From contig NZ_CP149822.1 of NCBI RefSeq assembly GCF_038396755.1, positions 4,184,001-4,248,000 on the forward strand: 64,000 nt of DNA, in the 5' to 3' direction. This document shows, in pieces, positions 33,227-42,565 of this stretch. The notes under the pieces were generated by a model. The model did not search any database and was not told the DNA's origin. It was given only the letters and a program-made list of their open reading frames with translations. Each line of letters opens with the position of its first letter. The stretch's first letter is position 1. A program made the position numbers and the translations under genes. Source of the stretch: Chitinophaga pollutisoli (lineage in GTDB: Bacteria; Bacteroidota; Bacteroidia; Chitinophagales; Chitinophagaceae).

Positions 33227-34720
33227 ATGTCGCCAATATCGCCAGGGCTTTTCGTCCTTTTTATTGCCAGCTATTTTATCCTGCTCCTGATGGTTTCTTA
33301 CTTCACCACCCGAAAGGTGGACGAGCAGTCGTATTTCATCGGCAACCGTAATTCCGTGTGGTATCTCGTCGCCATCGGGATGATCAGCGATTCGCTTTCC
33401 GGTGTTACTTTCATCTCCGTTCCGGGCAAAGTGGAAGTCGCTTCTTTTTCTTACCTGCAAACGATCCTTGGGTATATCCTCGGCTACGTGGTGATTGCCA
33501 CGGTGCTGCTGCCCCTGTATTATAACCGCAACCTCACGTCCATTTACACTTACCTGCAGCAACGCTTCGGGCCGGTGACGCAGAAAACGGGCGCGATGTT
33601 CTTCATCCTGTCGAGGCTGGTAGGCGCTGCGGCGCGCCTGTTCCTCGTGGCCGGCGTGTTACAGCTGTTCGTCTTCGACTATTACAACATACCATTCGCT
33701 TTATCCGTGTCGATCATGATCCTGCTGATGCTGGTGTATACCTATCGCGGTGGGATTAAAACCCTGGTGTGGACCGACGCGATGCAATCCACCTTCCTGC
33801 TCCTGGCCGTGGTGCTCACCATCTTTGTAATCTGCCGCGATCTCAACTGGGGGCTGGGCGACCTGGTGAGCAACGTAGTGAGCAGCCCGCATTCCCGCAC
33901 GTTTTTCTGGGATTGGAAGGCGAGCAATTTCTTTCCTAAAGAATTTTTCGGCGGGATGATGATCGCGGTAACGATGACCGGGCTCGATCAGAACATGATG
34001 CAGAAAAACCTCAGCTGCCGCAGCCTGAAGGAAGCGCAGAAGAATATTTATTCCTTCAGCATCATGCAGCTCGTGGTGAACGTGTTTTTCCTCAGCCTGG
34101 GGATCCTGTTGTACCAATACCTGCACGCCAACAACATCCCGATGCCGCTGACGGCGAAAGGCGCGCCGGCTACCGACCAGGTATTTCCCTTGCTGGCCTT
34201 GCAGCACCTGGGCACTTTCGCTTCCGTGATTTTTATCGTGGGGCTGACGGCGGCCACGTTCTCCAGTGCAGATAGTGTGCTGACCACGCTCACGACTTCA
34301 TTTTATATCGATATTCTCGGTTACCCGACTGACGGGATCGACGCGCGCCGCAAGCGGATCAAGAACATGATCCATATCGGGTGCGCGGTGGCGTTATTAC
34401 TCACGATCTTATTGTTCAGGGAATTCAACAACGACGCGATCATCGATTCCGTGCTGTTCCTCGCCACGATCACCTACGGGCCGATGTTGGGGCTTTTCGC
34501 CTTCGGGATTCTGAACAAGCGGCCCATTCTCGATTATGGCTCCCTCATCGTGTGCCTCATCGCGCCGCTGCTTTGCTTCTTCCTGAAACAGTATTCTGCG
34601 GAATGGCTCGGCGGGTATAAATTCGGCAACGAGTTGCTGATCGTAAACGGTTTGTTTACGTATATAGGTTTGTGGTTGTTTTCCCGGAAGAAGGCGGACG
34701 CCCTGCCCGCATTGCAGTAA
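33227..34720 (+). CDS. Sodium:solute symporter family protein
   Basis: 497 residues from the ATG at 33227. The 39 codons upstream in the same frame cross the preceding terminator and are not plausible coding sequence. About 13 hydrophobic helices follow. Conserved SSS features include DEQSYFIGNRNSVWYL, IGMISDSLSGVTFISVPG in helix 2, the YTYRGGIKTLVWTDAMQ region and TAATFSSADSVLTTLTTSFYID, the helix-9 sodium site with adjacent serines. It should take up an organic solute with Na+; the substrate cannot be read from the sequence. A second, more distant paralogue lies at 40109. Confidence 0.92.
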   Translation: MSPISPGLFVLFIASYFILLLMVSYFTTRKVDEQSYFIGNRNSVWYLVAIGMISDSLSGVTFISVPGKVEVASFSYLQTILGYILGYVVIATVLLPLYYNRNLTSIYTYLQQRFGPVTQKTGAMFFILSRLVGAAARLFLVAGVLQLFVFDYYNIPFALSVSIMILLMLVYTYRGGIKTLVWTDAMQSTFLLLAVVLTIFVICRDLNWGLGDLVSNVVSSPHSRTFFWDWKASNFFPKEFFGGMMIAVTMTGLDQNMMQKNLSCRSLKEAQKNIYSFSIMQLVVNVFFLSLGILLYQYLHANNIPMPLTAKGAPATDQVFPLLALQHLGTFASVIFIVGLTAATFSSADSVLTTLTTSFYIDILGYPTDGIDARRKRIKNMIHIGCAVALLLTILLFREFNNDAIIDSVLFLATITYGPMLGLFAFGILNKRPILDYGSLIVCLIAPLLCFFLKQYSAEWLGGYKFGNELLIVNGLFTYIGLWLFSRKKADALPALQ

Positions 34721-34754
34721 AAAATGTAGATTACAATACCAAAACGCATAGCAG

Positions 34755-35453
34755 ATGAATGATTCGTTAAAGAATTTGAAAATGCGCGACTGGACGGAAA
34801 CGAAAGCGCATTCCAGCTGGCAGATTTTCAAGATTATGGCCGAATTCGTGGAAGGATTTGAAGCCCTCGCCAAGATTGGTCCCTGTATTTCGATATTCGG
34901 TTCCGCCCGTACCCGTTCCGGCAACCTGTATTATGAACTGGCTTGTGAAATTGCGAAGCGCCTCGCGGAAGAAGGCTTCGGCATCATCTCCGGCGGCGGT
35001 CCCGGCATTATGGAAGCTGCCAACAAAGGCGCGCAACTGGCCGACGGTACCAGCGTAGGCCTCAACATCACCCTGCCGCACGAACAATACGCCAACCCTT
35101 ATCTCGACCGCGATAAAAGCCTCAACTTCGATTACTTCTTCGTGCGCAAAGTCATGTTCACGAAATATTCCCAGGGCTTCGTGATGATGCCTGGCGGATT
35201 CGGCACGATGGATGAATTCTTCGAAGTAGCTACCCTCATCCAAACGAAGAAGATGACGGAAACCCCCTTGGTGCTCGTCGGCAAAGAATATTGGAGCGGT
35301 TTGCTCGAATGGATCGACACCACGATGATGAAAAAAGAAAGCAATATCCACCCCGAAGACCTCAACCTCCTGAAGGTGTTCGACACGGCAGACGAAGTGG
35401 TGGAATACTTCCGCGTGTTCTACGCTTCCAACAAACTCCGGCCCAATTTTTAG
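34755..35453 (+). CDS. LOG family protein (TIGR00730-type phosphoribohydrolase)
   Basis: 232 residues. The two family signatures are GGGPGIMEAANKG (80-92) and PGGFGTMDE (146-154), which bind nucleotide and hold the catalytic Glu and Arg. Related enzymes hydrolyse nucleoside or cytokinin riboside 5'-monophosphates to the free base and ribose 5-phosphate. The N-terminal 40 residues are longer than in the shortest bacterial members. It is expected to act in the cytoplasm, probably in nucleotide salvage or cleanup. Confidence 0.92.
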   Translation: MNDSLKNLKMRDWTETKAHSSWQIFKIMAEFVEGFEALAKIGPCISIFGSARTRSGNLYYELACEIAKRLAEEGFGIISGGGPGIMEAANKGAQLADGTSVGLNITLPHEQYANPYLDRDKSLNFDYFFVRKVMFTKYSQGFVMMPGGFGTMDEFFEVATLIQTKKMTETPLVLVGKEYWSGLLEWIDTTMMKKESNIHPEDLNLLKVFDTADEVVEYFRVFYASNKLRPNF

Positions 35454-35600
35454 ATTATTTTTATGTTATATACACATGAATAATATTCATGATTGATTTT
35501 GAAATTGCATATATATTTATAAAGCCACAGCCTATTGAGGACCATTGAACGAATTATATATGGTCAAAAGTTGTGTCTATTAATGGTTAACATGGGTAAA

Positions 35601-35634
35601 GAGCCTGGTATTACTATCAGGCTCGATTTATTTT
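35601..35634 (+). terminator. Possible terminator in the AT-rich gap before the O-methyltransferase
   Basis: GAGCCTG and CAGGCTC arms (35601-35607, 35618-35624) are perfect inverted repeats followed by a T-rich stretch. The position, 150 bases after the previous stop, is unusual. The rest of 35454-35694 is AT-rich with a small inverted repeat at 35476-35490 and no gene that I can see. Confidence 0.5.
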
Positions 35635-35672
35635 CAGTCCTTCACATATATCGCATTTACTTGATAATTGCT

Positions 35673-35680
35673 TAGGTTTG
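35673..35680 (+). promoter_or_regulatory. Bacteroidota -7 box (TAGGTTTG) before the O-methyltransferase
   Basis: Exact TAnnTTTG match 14 bases before the ATG at 35695. It overlaps the alternative TTG-started frame, which supports the ATG as the start. Confidence 0.5.
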
Positions 35681-35694
35681 CAAAAAAATACGGC

Positions 35695-36336
35695 ATGGAG
35701 GTAATACCCGGGGATATACAGGCGTTTGCAGAGAAGTACACCACACGTGAAGCCGATCTGCTGTATCGCCTCCACAGGGAAACCTACCTGAAAGTGGATC
35801 AGCCGCATATGCTGAGCGGGCACGTGCAAGGTGTTTTTTTGTCGATGGTCAGCCACATGATGCGGCCGCGCCGTATCCTTGAAATCGGGACTTACACCGG
35901 GTATTCAGCCATTTGCCTGGCGCAGGGGCTCGCGGAAGACGGTATGCTGCATACCATCGATGTGAATGAAGAGCTGGAAGACATGGCGGCGCGTTATATC
36001 GCAGAAGCCGGTCTTACCCAGAAAATCTCCCAGCATATCGGAAAAGCGGCGGAGATCATCCCGCAACTGGATGAGATTTTCGACCTGGTTTTCATAGATG
36101 CGGACAAGGCCGGTTATGGAATGTACTTCGATATGGTGTGGGAGAAGCTGCGGCCCGGAGGGTTTATGCTGGCCGACAACGTATTGTATCACGGTGAAGT
36201 AGTACTGCCCGAAACCGAACAGAGCAACAATGCCAAAGCCATGATCCGCTTCGTGGAAAAGGCACTGGCCGACGAGCGCGCAGAAACCCTGCTGCTTACC
36301 CTGCGCGATGGCGTACAGCTCATCCGCAAAAAATAA
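35695..36336 (+). CDS. Class I SAM-dependent O-methyltransferase
   Basis: 213 residues from the ATG at 35695. ILEIGTYTGYSAICLAQ is motif I for S-adenosylmethionine, HTIDVNEE motif II, and FIDADKAGY the metal-site motif of catechol O-methyltransferase-like enzymes (COMT/CCoAOMT family). DNVLYHGEV follows as in the family. These methylate phenolic or small hydroxylated substrates with a divalent cation; the substrate here is unknown. It lies 25 bases upstream of the glucosaminidase gene but probably has no functional link to it. Confidence 0.92.
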   Translation: MEVIPGDIQAFAEKYTTREADLLYRLHRETYLKVDQPHMLSGHVQGVFLSMVSHMMRPRRILEIGTYTGYSAICLAQGLAEDGMLHTIDVNEELEDMAARYIAEAGLTQKISQHIGKAAEIIPQLDEIFDLVFIDADKAGYGMYFDMVWEKLRPGGFMLADNVLYHGEVVLPETEQSNNAKAMIRFVEKALADERAETLLLTLRDGVQLIRKK

Positions 36337-36361
36337 CAAGACCCATTAAATTCAATATATA

Positions 36362-37720
36362 ATGCAAGTGAAGTCATACTGCCTGGCAATCTGTTTGCTG
36401 CTTGGCGGAGCCATACGAAGCGCCGCACAGAACATCAGCACCCAACAGTACATCGACACGTACAAAATCATCGCGATAGAAGAGATGCGCCGTTCCGGCG
36501 TGCCGGCCGCCATCAAGCTCGCGCAGGGGATCCTGGAAACGCAGTCCGGCAACAGCTGGCTGGTGCAGAACAGCCACAACCACTTCGGTATTAAATGCAA
36601 GAATAACTGGACGGGCCCTTCCGTAGCGTATGACGACGACGAACGGGGCGAGTGTTTCCGCAAATACGGATCTCCGCAAGAATCCTGGAAAGACCACTCC
36701 GAATTCCTCCGCAACAATCCCCGCTACAAATTCCTGTTCGACCTTAACCCGAACGATTACAAGGCATGGGCATACGGGTTGAAGACGGCAGGTTACGCCA
36801 CCAGCCGCACCTATCCGCAGCAACTCATACAACTCATCGAAACTTACCAGCTTCAGCAATACACCGACATCGCCATGGGCAAAGGCGATATCCGGGCGAA
36901 AGACGTATTTGCCGGAGACCCCGGTTCCTACGCCCCCGCGCAGCAGCCGAAAACTACCCGCCCCGTGGTAGCCACCGCGGCACCCGTCAAAAAGTACCCG
37001 GAATCAGGCGTGTTCCGCATCAACAATCGCAAAGCCATCTATGTTAAAAAAGGAACGGCGCTCATCCAGGTTGCGAGCGCGAATGATATCCGCCTCAGTT
37101 CTTTACTCAAATACAATGACCTCCCGGCAGACGCGCCCCTGGAAAAGGACATGGTCATCTTCCTCCAGGGCAAAAGCAAGCGCGGCAGTAACGATTTCCA
37201 TATCGTGGCCCCCGGCGAATCCCTGCACGACATTTCCCAGGCCGAAGGCGTGCAGCTCCGCTGGTTACGCCGCCGCAACAAACTCGAGGAAGGCGAACAA
37301 CCCGCGGCAGGGGAACGCATCGCGCTGGATGGCTATGCTTCCGCGAAGCCCCGCCTCGGCAGCAATTCCGTCGCGATTGTGGATGAGCACGAAGACCTGA
37401 AGCCCCGCGAAATCATCCGGGACATCAAAAAGGAAATCGAGAAAGCCTCCGCGCAGGCGCCTGTAGCCGAAAACAGACCGGCCACCCCGCCGCCCGCTCC
37501 AGAGAAAACTTCCCAGTCGCTGCCCCCCGGCATGATCGAAGACCTCAAAAAAGCAGGCGCGCAAACCTCCGGCCGCGAACAATACCACACCGTTGGCGAA
37601 AAGGAAACTTTGTACGGCATTTCCCGCCGCTACGGCTGCACCGTCTCGCAACTCCAGGAATGGAACAACCTGCAGGACAACGGCATCAAAATCGGCCAGC
37701 AACTGGTCGTGAAAAAATAA
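36362..37720 (+). CDS. Glucosaminidase (GH73) with two LysM domains
   Basis: 452 residues. A signal peptide (to about 22, RSAAQ) precedes a GH73 N-acetylglucosaminidase domain at 27-165, with the catalytic Glu in GILETQSG (E59) and NHFGIKCKNNW. Two LysM peptidoglycan-binding modules follow, near 265-310 (FHIVAPGESLHDISQAEG) and 407-451 (YHTVGEKETLYGISRRYG), separated by a Pro/Ala-rich linker. It should cut peptidoglycan glycan strands in the periplasm, for growth or daughter-cell separation. It is 21 bases upstream of hpt. Confidence 0.93.
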   Translation: MQVKSYCLAICLLLGGAIRSAAQNISTQQYIDTYKIIAIEEMRRSGVPAAIKLAQGILETQSGNSWLVQNSHNHFGIKCKNNWTGPSVAYDDDERGECFRKYGSPQESWKDHSEFLRNNPRYKFLFDLNPNDYKAWAYGLKTAGYATSRTYPQQLIQLIETYQLQQYTDIAMGKGDIRAKDVFAGDPGSYAPAQQPKTTRPVVATAAPVKKYPESGVFRINNRKAIYVKKGTALIQVASANDIRLSSLLKYNDLPADAPLEKDMVIFLQGKSKRGSNDFHIVAPGESLHDISQAEGVQLRWLRRRNKLEEGEQPAAGERIALDGYASAKPRLGSNSVAIVDEHEDLKPREIIRDIKKEIEKASAQAPVAENRPATPPPAPEKTSQSLPPGMIEDLKKAGAQTSGREQYHTVGEKETLYGISRRYGCTVSQLQEWNNLQDNGIKIGQQLVVKK

Positions 37721-37741
37721 CCGCTAAACCGCTTACATACA

Positions 37742-38272
37742 ATGATCCAGGTACATGATAAAAAGTTCGTCCCTTATATCGCTGAGGAGAAACTGCAGGC
37801 GCGCATCCGGGAAATGGCGCAACAGATCAGCCTCGACCTCGAAGGGAAAAAACCACTTTTTATCGCCATCCTCAACGGATCGTTCATGTTCGCCGCCGAT
37901 ATCTTCAAACACCTGACCATCGAGGCGGAAATCTCCTTTATCAAACTTGCTTCCTACAAAGGCACCAAGTCAACCGGCAACGTCATTACCGCCATCGGGC
38001 TCGACGAGGACCTCTACGGCCGCACTGTAGTGATCCTCGAAGATATCGTGGATACCGGGAAGACGCTCAGCCAGTTCCTTCCCCAGCTGGAGCACCAGCA
38101 GCCCGAAAAACTCATGGTGGTTTCGCTGCTCACCAAGCCGGAAGCCATGACGCATCCCGTCCATATCGACTACCTCGGTTTTTCCGTTCCCAACAAATTT
38201 CTGCTCGGTTACGGCCTCGATTACGATGGCCTGGGCCGTAATCTCCCCGAAATCTACCAGCTGGCCGAGTAA
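37742..38272 (+). CDS. hpt: Hypoxanthine phosphoribosyltransferase
   Basis: 176 residues, the normal length. The PRPP-binding motif is VVILEDIVDTGKTL (97-110), with the purine-binding loop LLTKPEA and KFLLGYGLDYDGLGRNLPEIY at the C-terminus, all diagnostic for HPRT. It makes IMP or GMP from hypoxanthine or guanine and PRPP. It is short-spaced after the LysM glucosaminidase gene (21 bases), an arrangement probably of shared transcription only. Confidence 0.95.
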   Translation: MIQVHDKKFVPYIAEEKLQARIREMAQQISLDLEGKKPLFIAILNGSFMFAADIFKHLTIEAEISFIKLASYKGTKSTGNVITAIGLDEDLYGRTVVILEDIVDTGKTLSQFLPQLEHQQPEKLMVVSLLTKPEAMTHPVHIDYLGFSVPNKFLLGYGLDYDGLGRNLPEIYQLAE

Positions 38273-38343
38273 TTTTCAGCCGTTGCGGCCGCCGGATCAA
38301 AGAATTGCGTAAATTTATATATCGGTGTATGTAAAATATTTCG

Positions 38344-40062
38344 ATGTATAAACTCCTCATGTTGTTTCTTTGCGCAAGCTGGAGCATGAGCGGAGTGGCG
38401 CAACAGCGAAAAGTGGTGACCGGTGCGGTGCAGGATAGCCTCCGGCACGACCCGGTCAAAGGCGTGAGGGTCACCGCATGGCCGGATACTGTTTCCGTAC
38501 AGACGAATCAATACGGTTTATTCAGATTGGAAGTTTCCGGCAGCAGCACCCACCTGGTATTCTACCATCCCGGATACGCACGTAAATTTGTGCCGCTTCA
38601 GCATGACCGCATGCTCATCGAATTGAGCCCCCTGAAGAAAATTCCCGATGCCAGCAACGATATTGCCCAGGCAAAAGCCCGTGCGCGCTATGCCCACAGC
38701 ACCAATCCCAATTACAGCAACCTCGGCGTCGCGATCACCAACTTTTATGACGAAACGTATGGCCGCCTCTACGAAAATAAATTCGTGGATGCCGGTAAAA
38801 AGCCTGTGTCCGACTTTGCCCTGGACGTGGACCGCGCTGCCTATAGCAATATGCGCCGCTTCGCCCGGCTGAAACAACCCGTGCCCGTGGATGCCGTCCG
38901 CATCGAAGAAATGCTGAACTATTTCCATTACAGCTACCCTTTGCCGCGACAAGATTCCCTCTTCGCCATGTACAGTCATTACACCGACTGCCCCTGGGAG
39001 CCGCGGCATAACCTGTTCCAGGTAGCGGTGCGGGCAAAGCGGATCGAGACCGACAGCCTCCCGGCCAGCAATCTCGTGTTCCTGATCGACTGCTCCGGCA
39101 GTATGGGCACGCCCAATAAACTTCCTTTGCTCCAGGCTGCCTTCCGGGTGCTGGTGAACAATCTCCGGCCGCGGGATAAAGTAGCCATCGTTGCTTATGC
39201 GGGTACGCCTGGACTGGTGCTCCCCTGCACGCCCGGTAATCAAAAGGAAAAGATCCTTCAATCTATCGATTACCTGAGCGCCGGCGGCGCTACCGGGGGA
39301 GAAGCCGCTATCAAAATGGCTTATAAAATCGCTATGGAAAACTTCATCCGAGGCGGCAATAACCGGGTGATCATGGCCACCGACGGCGACTTCAACGTAG
39401 GCCAAACCAGCGACCAGGATATGGAAGACCTGATCGCCATGCAGAAAGAAGGCGGCGTTTTGCTGACCTGCCTCGGCTTCGGGATGAAGGATTACAAGGA
39501 TTCGAAACTGGAAACCCTTGCCAGCAAAGGCAACGGGAACTTCGCGTATATCGACGACCTGGAGGAAGCCAATAAAGTTTTTGCCCGGGAGTTCGGTTCC
39601 ACGCTGTTCACCATCGCGCGCGACGTGCATGCCCAGGTGACTTTCGACCCGAGGCGCGTGAAGGCTTATCGCTTGCTGGGGTATGAAAATAAAATTCTCA
39701 AGGATGATAATTTCGATAGCCTGAAAGTGACCGGCGGGATCGTGGGCTCGGGGCATTGCGTAGTGGCGATGTACGAGATCACACCTGTGCATCCTGATCC
39801 TGGGGGAGCCCTCGCCACGGTATCGCTCACTTACCGGCCCGACGGTGATCCGCAAACATACCGCCTCGAAGAAACGATGAATATAAAAGTCACCCGCTTC
39901 CATGAGTCTTCAGATGATTGCAGGTTTGCCGCTTCGGTGGGGCTGTTCGGCATGCTGCTGCGCAAATCCCAATACGCCGGAAAAGGTAATACCGATATGG
40001 TCACACGCATCGCGAAACACGCATTGGGCCCCGATCCCGGGGGTATCGCAGGGAGTTTTTAA
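38344..40062 (+). CDS. Secreted von Willebrand A-domain protein (YfbK-like)
   Basis: 572 residues. Signal peptide to about 20 (GVAQ), then a carboxypeptidase-regulatory-like domain (TGAVQDSLRHDPVKGVRV to about 95). The YfbK-type N-terminal extension follows (VSDFALDVDRAAYSNMRRF, VRIEEMLNYFHYSYP). The vWA domain starts near 243 with the MIDAS motif DCSGS (249-253), and continues with the VWFA C-terminal YfbK region. It is probably a periplasmic or surface metal-dependent adhesion or assembly factor. The last residues of the YfbK-type domain seem shorter than in some relatives, ending GPDPGGIAGSF. Confidence 0.88.
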   Translation: MYKLLMLFLCASWSMSGVAQQRKVVTGAVQDSLRHDPVKGVRVTAWPDTVSVQTNQYGLFRLEVSGSSTHLVFYHPGYARKFVPLQHDRMLIELSPLKKIPDASNDIAQAKARARYAHSTNPNYSNLGVAITNFYDETYGRLYENKFVDAGKKPVSDFALDVDRAAYSNMRRFARLKQPVPVDAVRIEEMLNYFHYSYPLPRQDSLFAMYSHYTDCPWEPRHNLFQVAVRAKRIETDSLPASNLVFLIDCSGSMGTPNKLPLLQAAFRVLVNNLRPRDKVAIVAYAGTPGLVLPCTPGNQKEKILQSIDYLSAGGATGGEAAIKMAYKIAMENFIRGGNNRVIMATDGDFNVGQTSDQDMEDLIAMQKEGGVLLTCLGFGMKDYKDSKLETLASKGNGNFAYIDDLEEANKVFAREFGSTLFTIARDVHAQVTFDPRRVKAYRLLGYENKILKDDNFDSLKVTGGIVGSGHCVVAMYEITPVHPDPGGALATVSLTYRPDGDPQTYRLEETMNIKVTRFHESSDDCRFAASVGLFGMLLRKSQYAGKGNTDMVTRIAKHALGPDPGGIAGSF

Positions 40063-40108
40063 AACTGATTAAGCAGCTGAAAAAGAATACGGAGTGGCTG
40101 AAGTAAGG

Positions 40109-41503
40109 TTATGGTACCGCCGGACCTTCGGAAGGTTTTGATCTCCATGAAAAGGCACCGATGAGCATTCCGGCGATGCTCCACAACAATCCCACAAACA
40201 GCGGCGGCGTCGTTGTTTCCATCCATTCCGCGTAAATATATCCTGCCGTTCCCAGCACGATCGAGAGGTTGGCGCCCATTTCGTTAGCGCGTTTCCAGTA
40301 CAATCCCGCCGTGAGCGGTACGAATAAAGACACAAGGCTCAGTACGGAAGAAGTAGCCACCAGTTGGTAAATATCCTGCGAAGCAAAGGCCATGGCAATA
40401 GCGATGGCGGATACCGCCACTACAGAAAGCCGGATGATAAGCAGGAACTTTTTATCGCTGATACTGCGGAAGAATGGTTTAACGAGATTCTCGCCCAGCA
40501 CGGTGGCCGGCGCAAGGATGGCGCCACTGGTCGTGCTCATGATGGCGGAAAGCAGCGCGCCGAAAAAGAGGATTTGGATGAAGAGGTTGCCGTGCTGCAT
40601 TACCATATCGGGCAGGATGGTGGAAGTATCGGCGGCGCCGAGATCCGGGTAAAGCTGTTGGGCGCAGAGTACGATCAGCAGCGGCAGGGAGCCGATCACC
40701 AGGTACATCAGTGCGCCGAGGTAGGAGCTGTATTGCGCTACCCGCTCACTTTTGGAACTCATCAGTCTTTGAAAAACATCCTGCTGCGGAATGGAGCCTA
40801 GCCCAATCGTGAACCATGCCGCCATATAGTGCAGCCAGCTGTTCCAGTCGCGGTCGGGGAAGAAGCGGAAAGTGCCCGCAGGAGCGCGATCCACAACTGT
40901 CGAGATGCCTCCCGCCGCATCCACCACGATGTAGGTAATGACGAGAATGCCCACGATGATCATGATGGTCTGGATGAAATCAGTAACCGAAACCGACCAC
41001 ATCCCGCCCATGTAAGTATAGCCCATGACGATCATCCCGCTGGTGATCATGGCAGTTTCAACGGAAATGCCCATCACGGTATTGATCACGATTCCCATGG
41101 CTACGATCTGCGCTGCGATCCAGCCGAAGTAGGAGGGGATCATGAGTAATGCGGACACGATTTCCGCCTTCCTGCCAAACCGTACCCTGAAATAGTCGCA
41201 GAAAGTGAGCACGTTCTGGCGGTACAGCTTCCGCGCGTAAAACAATCCCACCAGCAACAGGCACAACGACGCCCCGAACGGATCTTCTATCACACCGATC
41301 AAACCATGCTGCGCAAACTCGCTCGTAGCCCCCAGCATCGTTTCCGAACCGAACCAGGTCGCGAAGATCACACAAGTGCTGATGCCTAACGGCAGGCTGC
41401 GCCCCGCTACGATGAAGTCGCCGGCGCTCTTAACCTTCCGCGCCGCCCAACGGCCGATGAGGATGGTGATGAGCAGGTAAACGAGTACAAACGCCGTGAG
41501 CAT
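40109..41503 (-). CDS. Sodium:solute symporter family protein
   Basis: 464 residues with about 12 hydrophobic helices. AGRSLPLGISTCVIFATWFGSETMLGA, the GGMWSVSVTDFIQ motif and LLSAIMSTTSGAILAPATVLGEN (sodium-site serines in helix 9) place it in the SSS family, in a branch different from the symporter at 33227. Substrate unknown. Its gene starts 6 bases downstream of the rRNA methyltransferase gene stop codon on the same strand, and it converges with the vWA gene. Confidence 0.92.
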   Translation of the reverse strand: MLTAFVLVYLLITILIGRWAARKVKSAGDFIVAGRSLPLGISTCVIFATWFGSETMLGATSEFAQHGLIGVIEDPFGASLCLLLVGLFYARKLYRQNVLTFCDYFRVRFGRKAEIVSALLMIPSYFGWIAAQIVAMGIVINTVMGISVETAMITSGMIVMGYTYMGGMWSVSVTDFIQTIMIIVGILVITYIVVDAAGGISTVVDRAPAGTFRFFPDRDWNSWLHYMAAWFTIGLGSIPQQDVFQRLMSSKSERVAQYSSYLGALMYLVIGSLPLLIVLCAQQLYPDLGAADTSTILPDMVMQHGNLFIQILFFGALLSAIMSTTSGAILAPATVLGENLVKPFFRSISDKKFLLIIRLSVVAVSAIAIAMAFASQDIYQLVATSSVLSLVSLFVPLTAGLYWKRANEMGANLSIVLGTAGYIYAEWMETTTPPLFVGLLWSIAGMLIGAFSWRSKPSEGPAVP

Positions 41504-41509
41504 AGGATC

Positions 41510-42454
41510 TTATTTGATGATGCGGAAGCAATGCCGTTGCAGCTTCCCCTGGAAATCGAACGGGATGGTTTGTGCGGTGATGTTTTTGATGGAAGATGCT
41601 TCAATCGCCGGCTCATCCAGCTCGAAGCGGCGGAGGTTATTGCTGAAATACAGCACGCCGTCTTTCTTCATCGCCATCAGCACCTTATTGATCAGCGTCA
41701 CGTGGTCGCGCTGTATGTCGAGGAAATCTTTCATCCGCTTGCTGTTGGAGAACGTTGGCGGATCCATTATCACCAGGTCGAACGTATTGATCTTCAGATC
41801 ATCGAGGTATTGTAAAACGTCGGCATGCACGTAATGGTGCTTGGCGGGATCATAGATACCGTTCAGCTCCATATTGTCTTCGGCCCATTTGAGATAGGTT
41901 TTGGAAAGATCCGCGGAAGTGACGGAAGCCGCCCCGCCCGCGGCGGCATACACGGAAAAAGAACCGGTATAGCAGAAGAGGTTGAGCACGTGCTTGTCTT
42001 TCGATTCTTCCCGTACCATATGCCGCGTAATGCGGTGGTCGAGGAAAAGGCCGGTGTCGAGGTAATCGGACAGGTTCACTTTGAAGTTGAGCCCGTCTTC
42101 CTTCGCCACGATTTCGGCTTTCTCGATACTGATTTTTTCGTACTGGCTCTGCCGGTCAGTTTTCCGCTGTCGTGTGCGCAGGAAGATATCTTCCCGGGGC
42201 GCGTTCAGGACGTTGCCCACACGCTGCACGCTGCGCTCCAGCCAATCATCGTATGCGTCGTCGTCCATTCCGTGGGAGCTGAGGTATTCGGCGACAGATA
42301 CCTTGTCTTCATACAGCTCGATAATGAGGGGGAATTCCGGCAGGTCGCGGTCGTAGAGGCGGAAGCAGGAGATTCCCTGCCGCCTGGCGGTCTTGGCGAG
42401 ATGCTTGTACACTTTAGCCAGCCGGTTTTCGAACATCTGGTACTTATCGGACAT
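41510..42454 (-). CDS. Class I SAM-dependent rRNA methyltransferase (RlmK/RlmL C-terminal type)
   Basis: 314 residues from MSDKYQ; a TTG further upstream is less likely. LNLFCYTGSFSVYAAAGGAASVTSADLS is motif I to II, and VIMDPPTFSNSKRM contains the DPPxF motif of N2-guanine or C5-type rRNA methylases. This matches the C-terminal methylase module of E. coli RlmL (rlmK), here as an independent protein lacking the THUMP half. It likely methylates 23S rRNA, with site unconfirmed. It is transcribed upstream of the symporter gene. Confidence 0.85.
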   Translation of the reverse strand: MSDKYQMFENRLAKVYKHLAKTARRQGISCFRLYDRDLPEFPLIIELYEDKVSVAEYLSSHGMDDDAYDDWLERSVQRVGNVLNAPREDIFLRTRQRKTDRQSQYEKISIEKAEIVAKEDGLNFKVNLSDYLDTGLFLDHRITRHMVREESKDKHVLNLFCYTGSFSVYAAAGGAASVTSADLSKTYLKWAEDNMELNGIYDPAKHHYVHADVLQYLDDLKINTFDLVIMDPPTFSNSKRMKDFLDIQRDHVTLINKVLMAMKKDGVLYFSNNLRRFELDEPAIEASSIKNITAQTIPFDFQGKLQRHCFRIIK

Positions 42455-42503
42455 AATCGTGTGCAAATATGCGATTTTCCCGCCGGATGCGCCAGCCCGG
42501 GGC

Positions 42504-42545
42504 TAAAAAGCAACAGCCAGAACGGTGTTCGTTCCGGCTGTTGCT
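42504..42545 (-). terminator. Rho-independent terminator after dnaJ
   Basis: Sixteen-base arms (42509-42524 and 42530-42545) pair with one wobble around a five-base loop. On the minus strand the hairpin is followed by five T. Confidence 0.92.
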
Positions 42546-42565
42546 AATATGGTCGATGAAAAGGA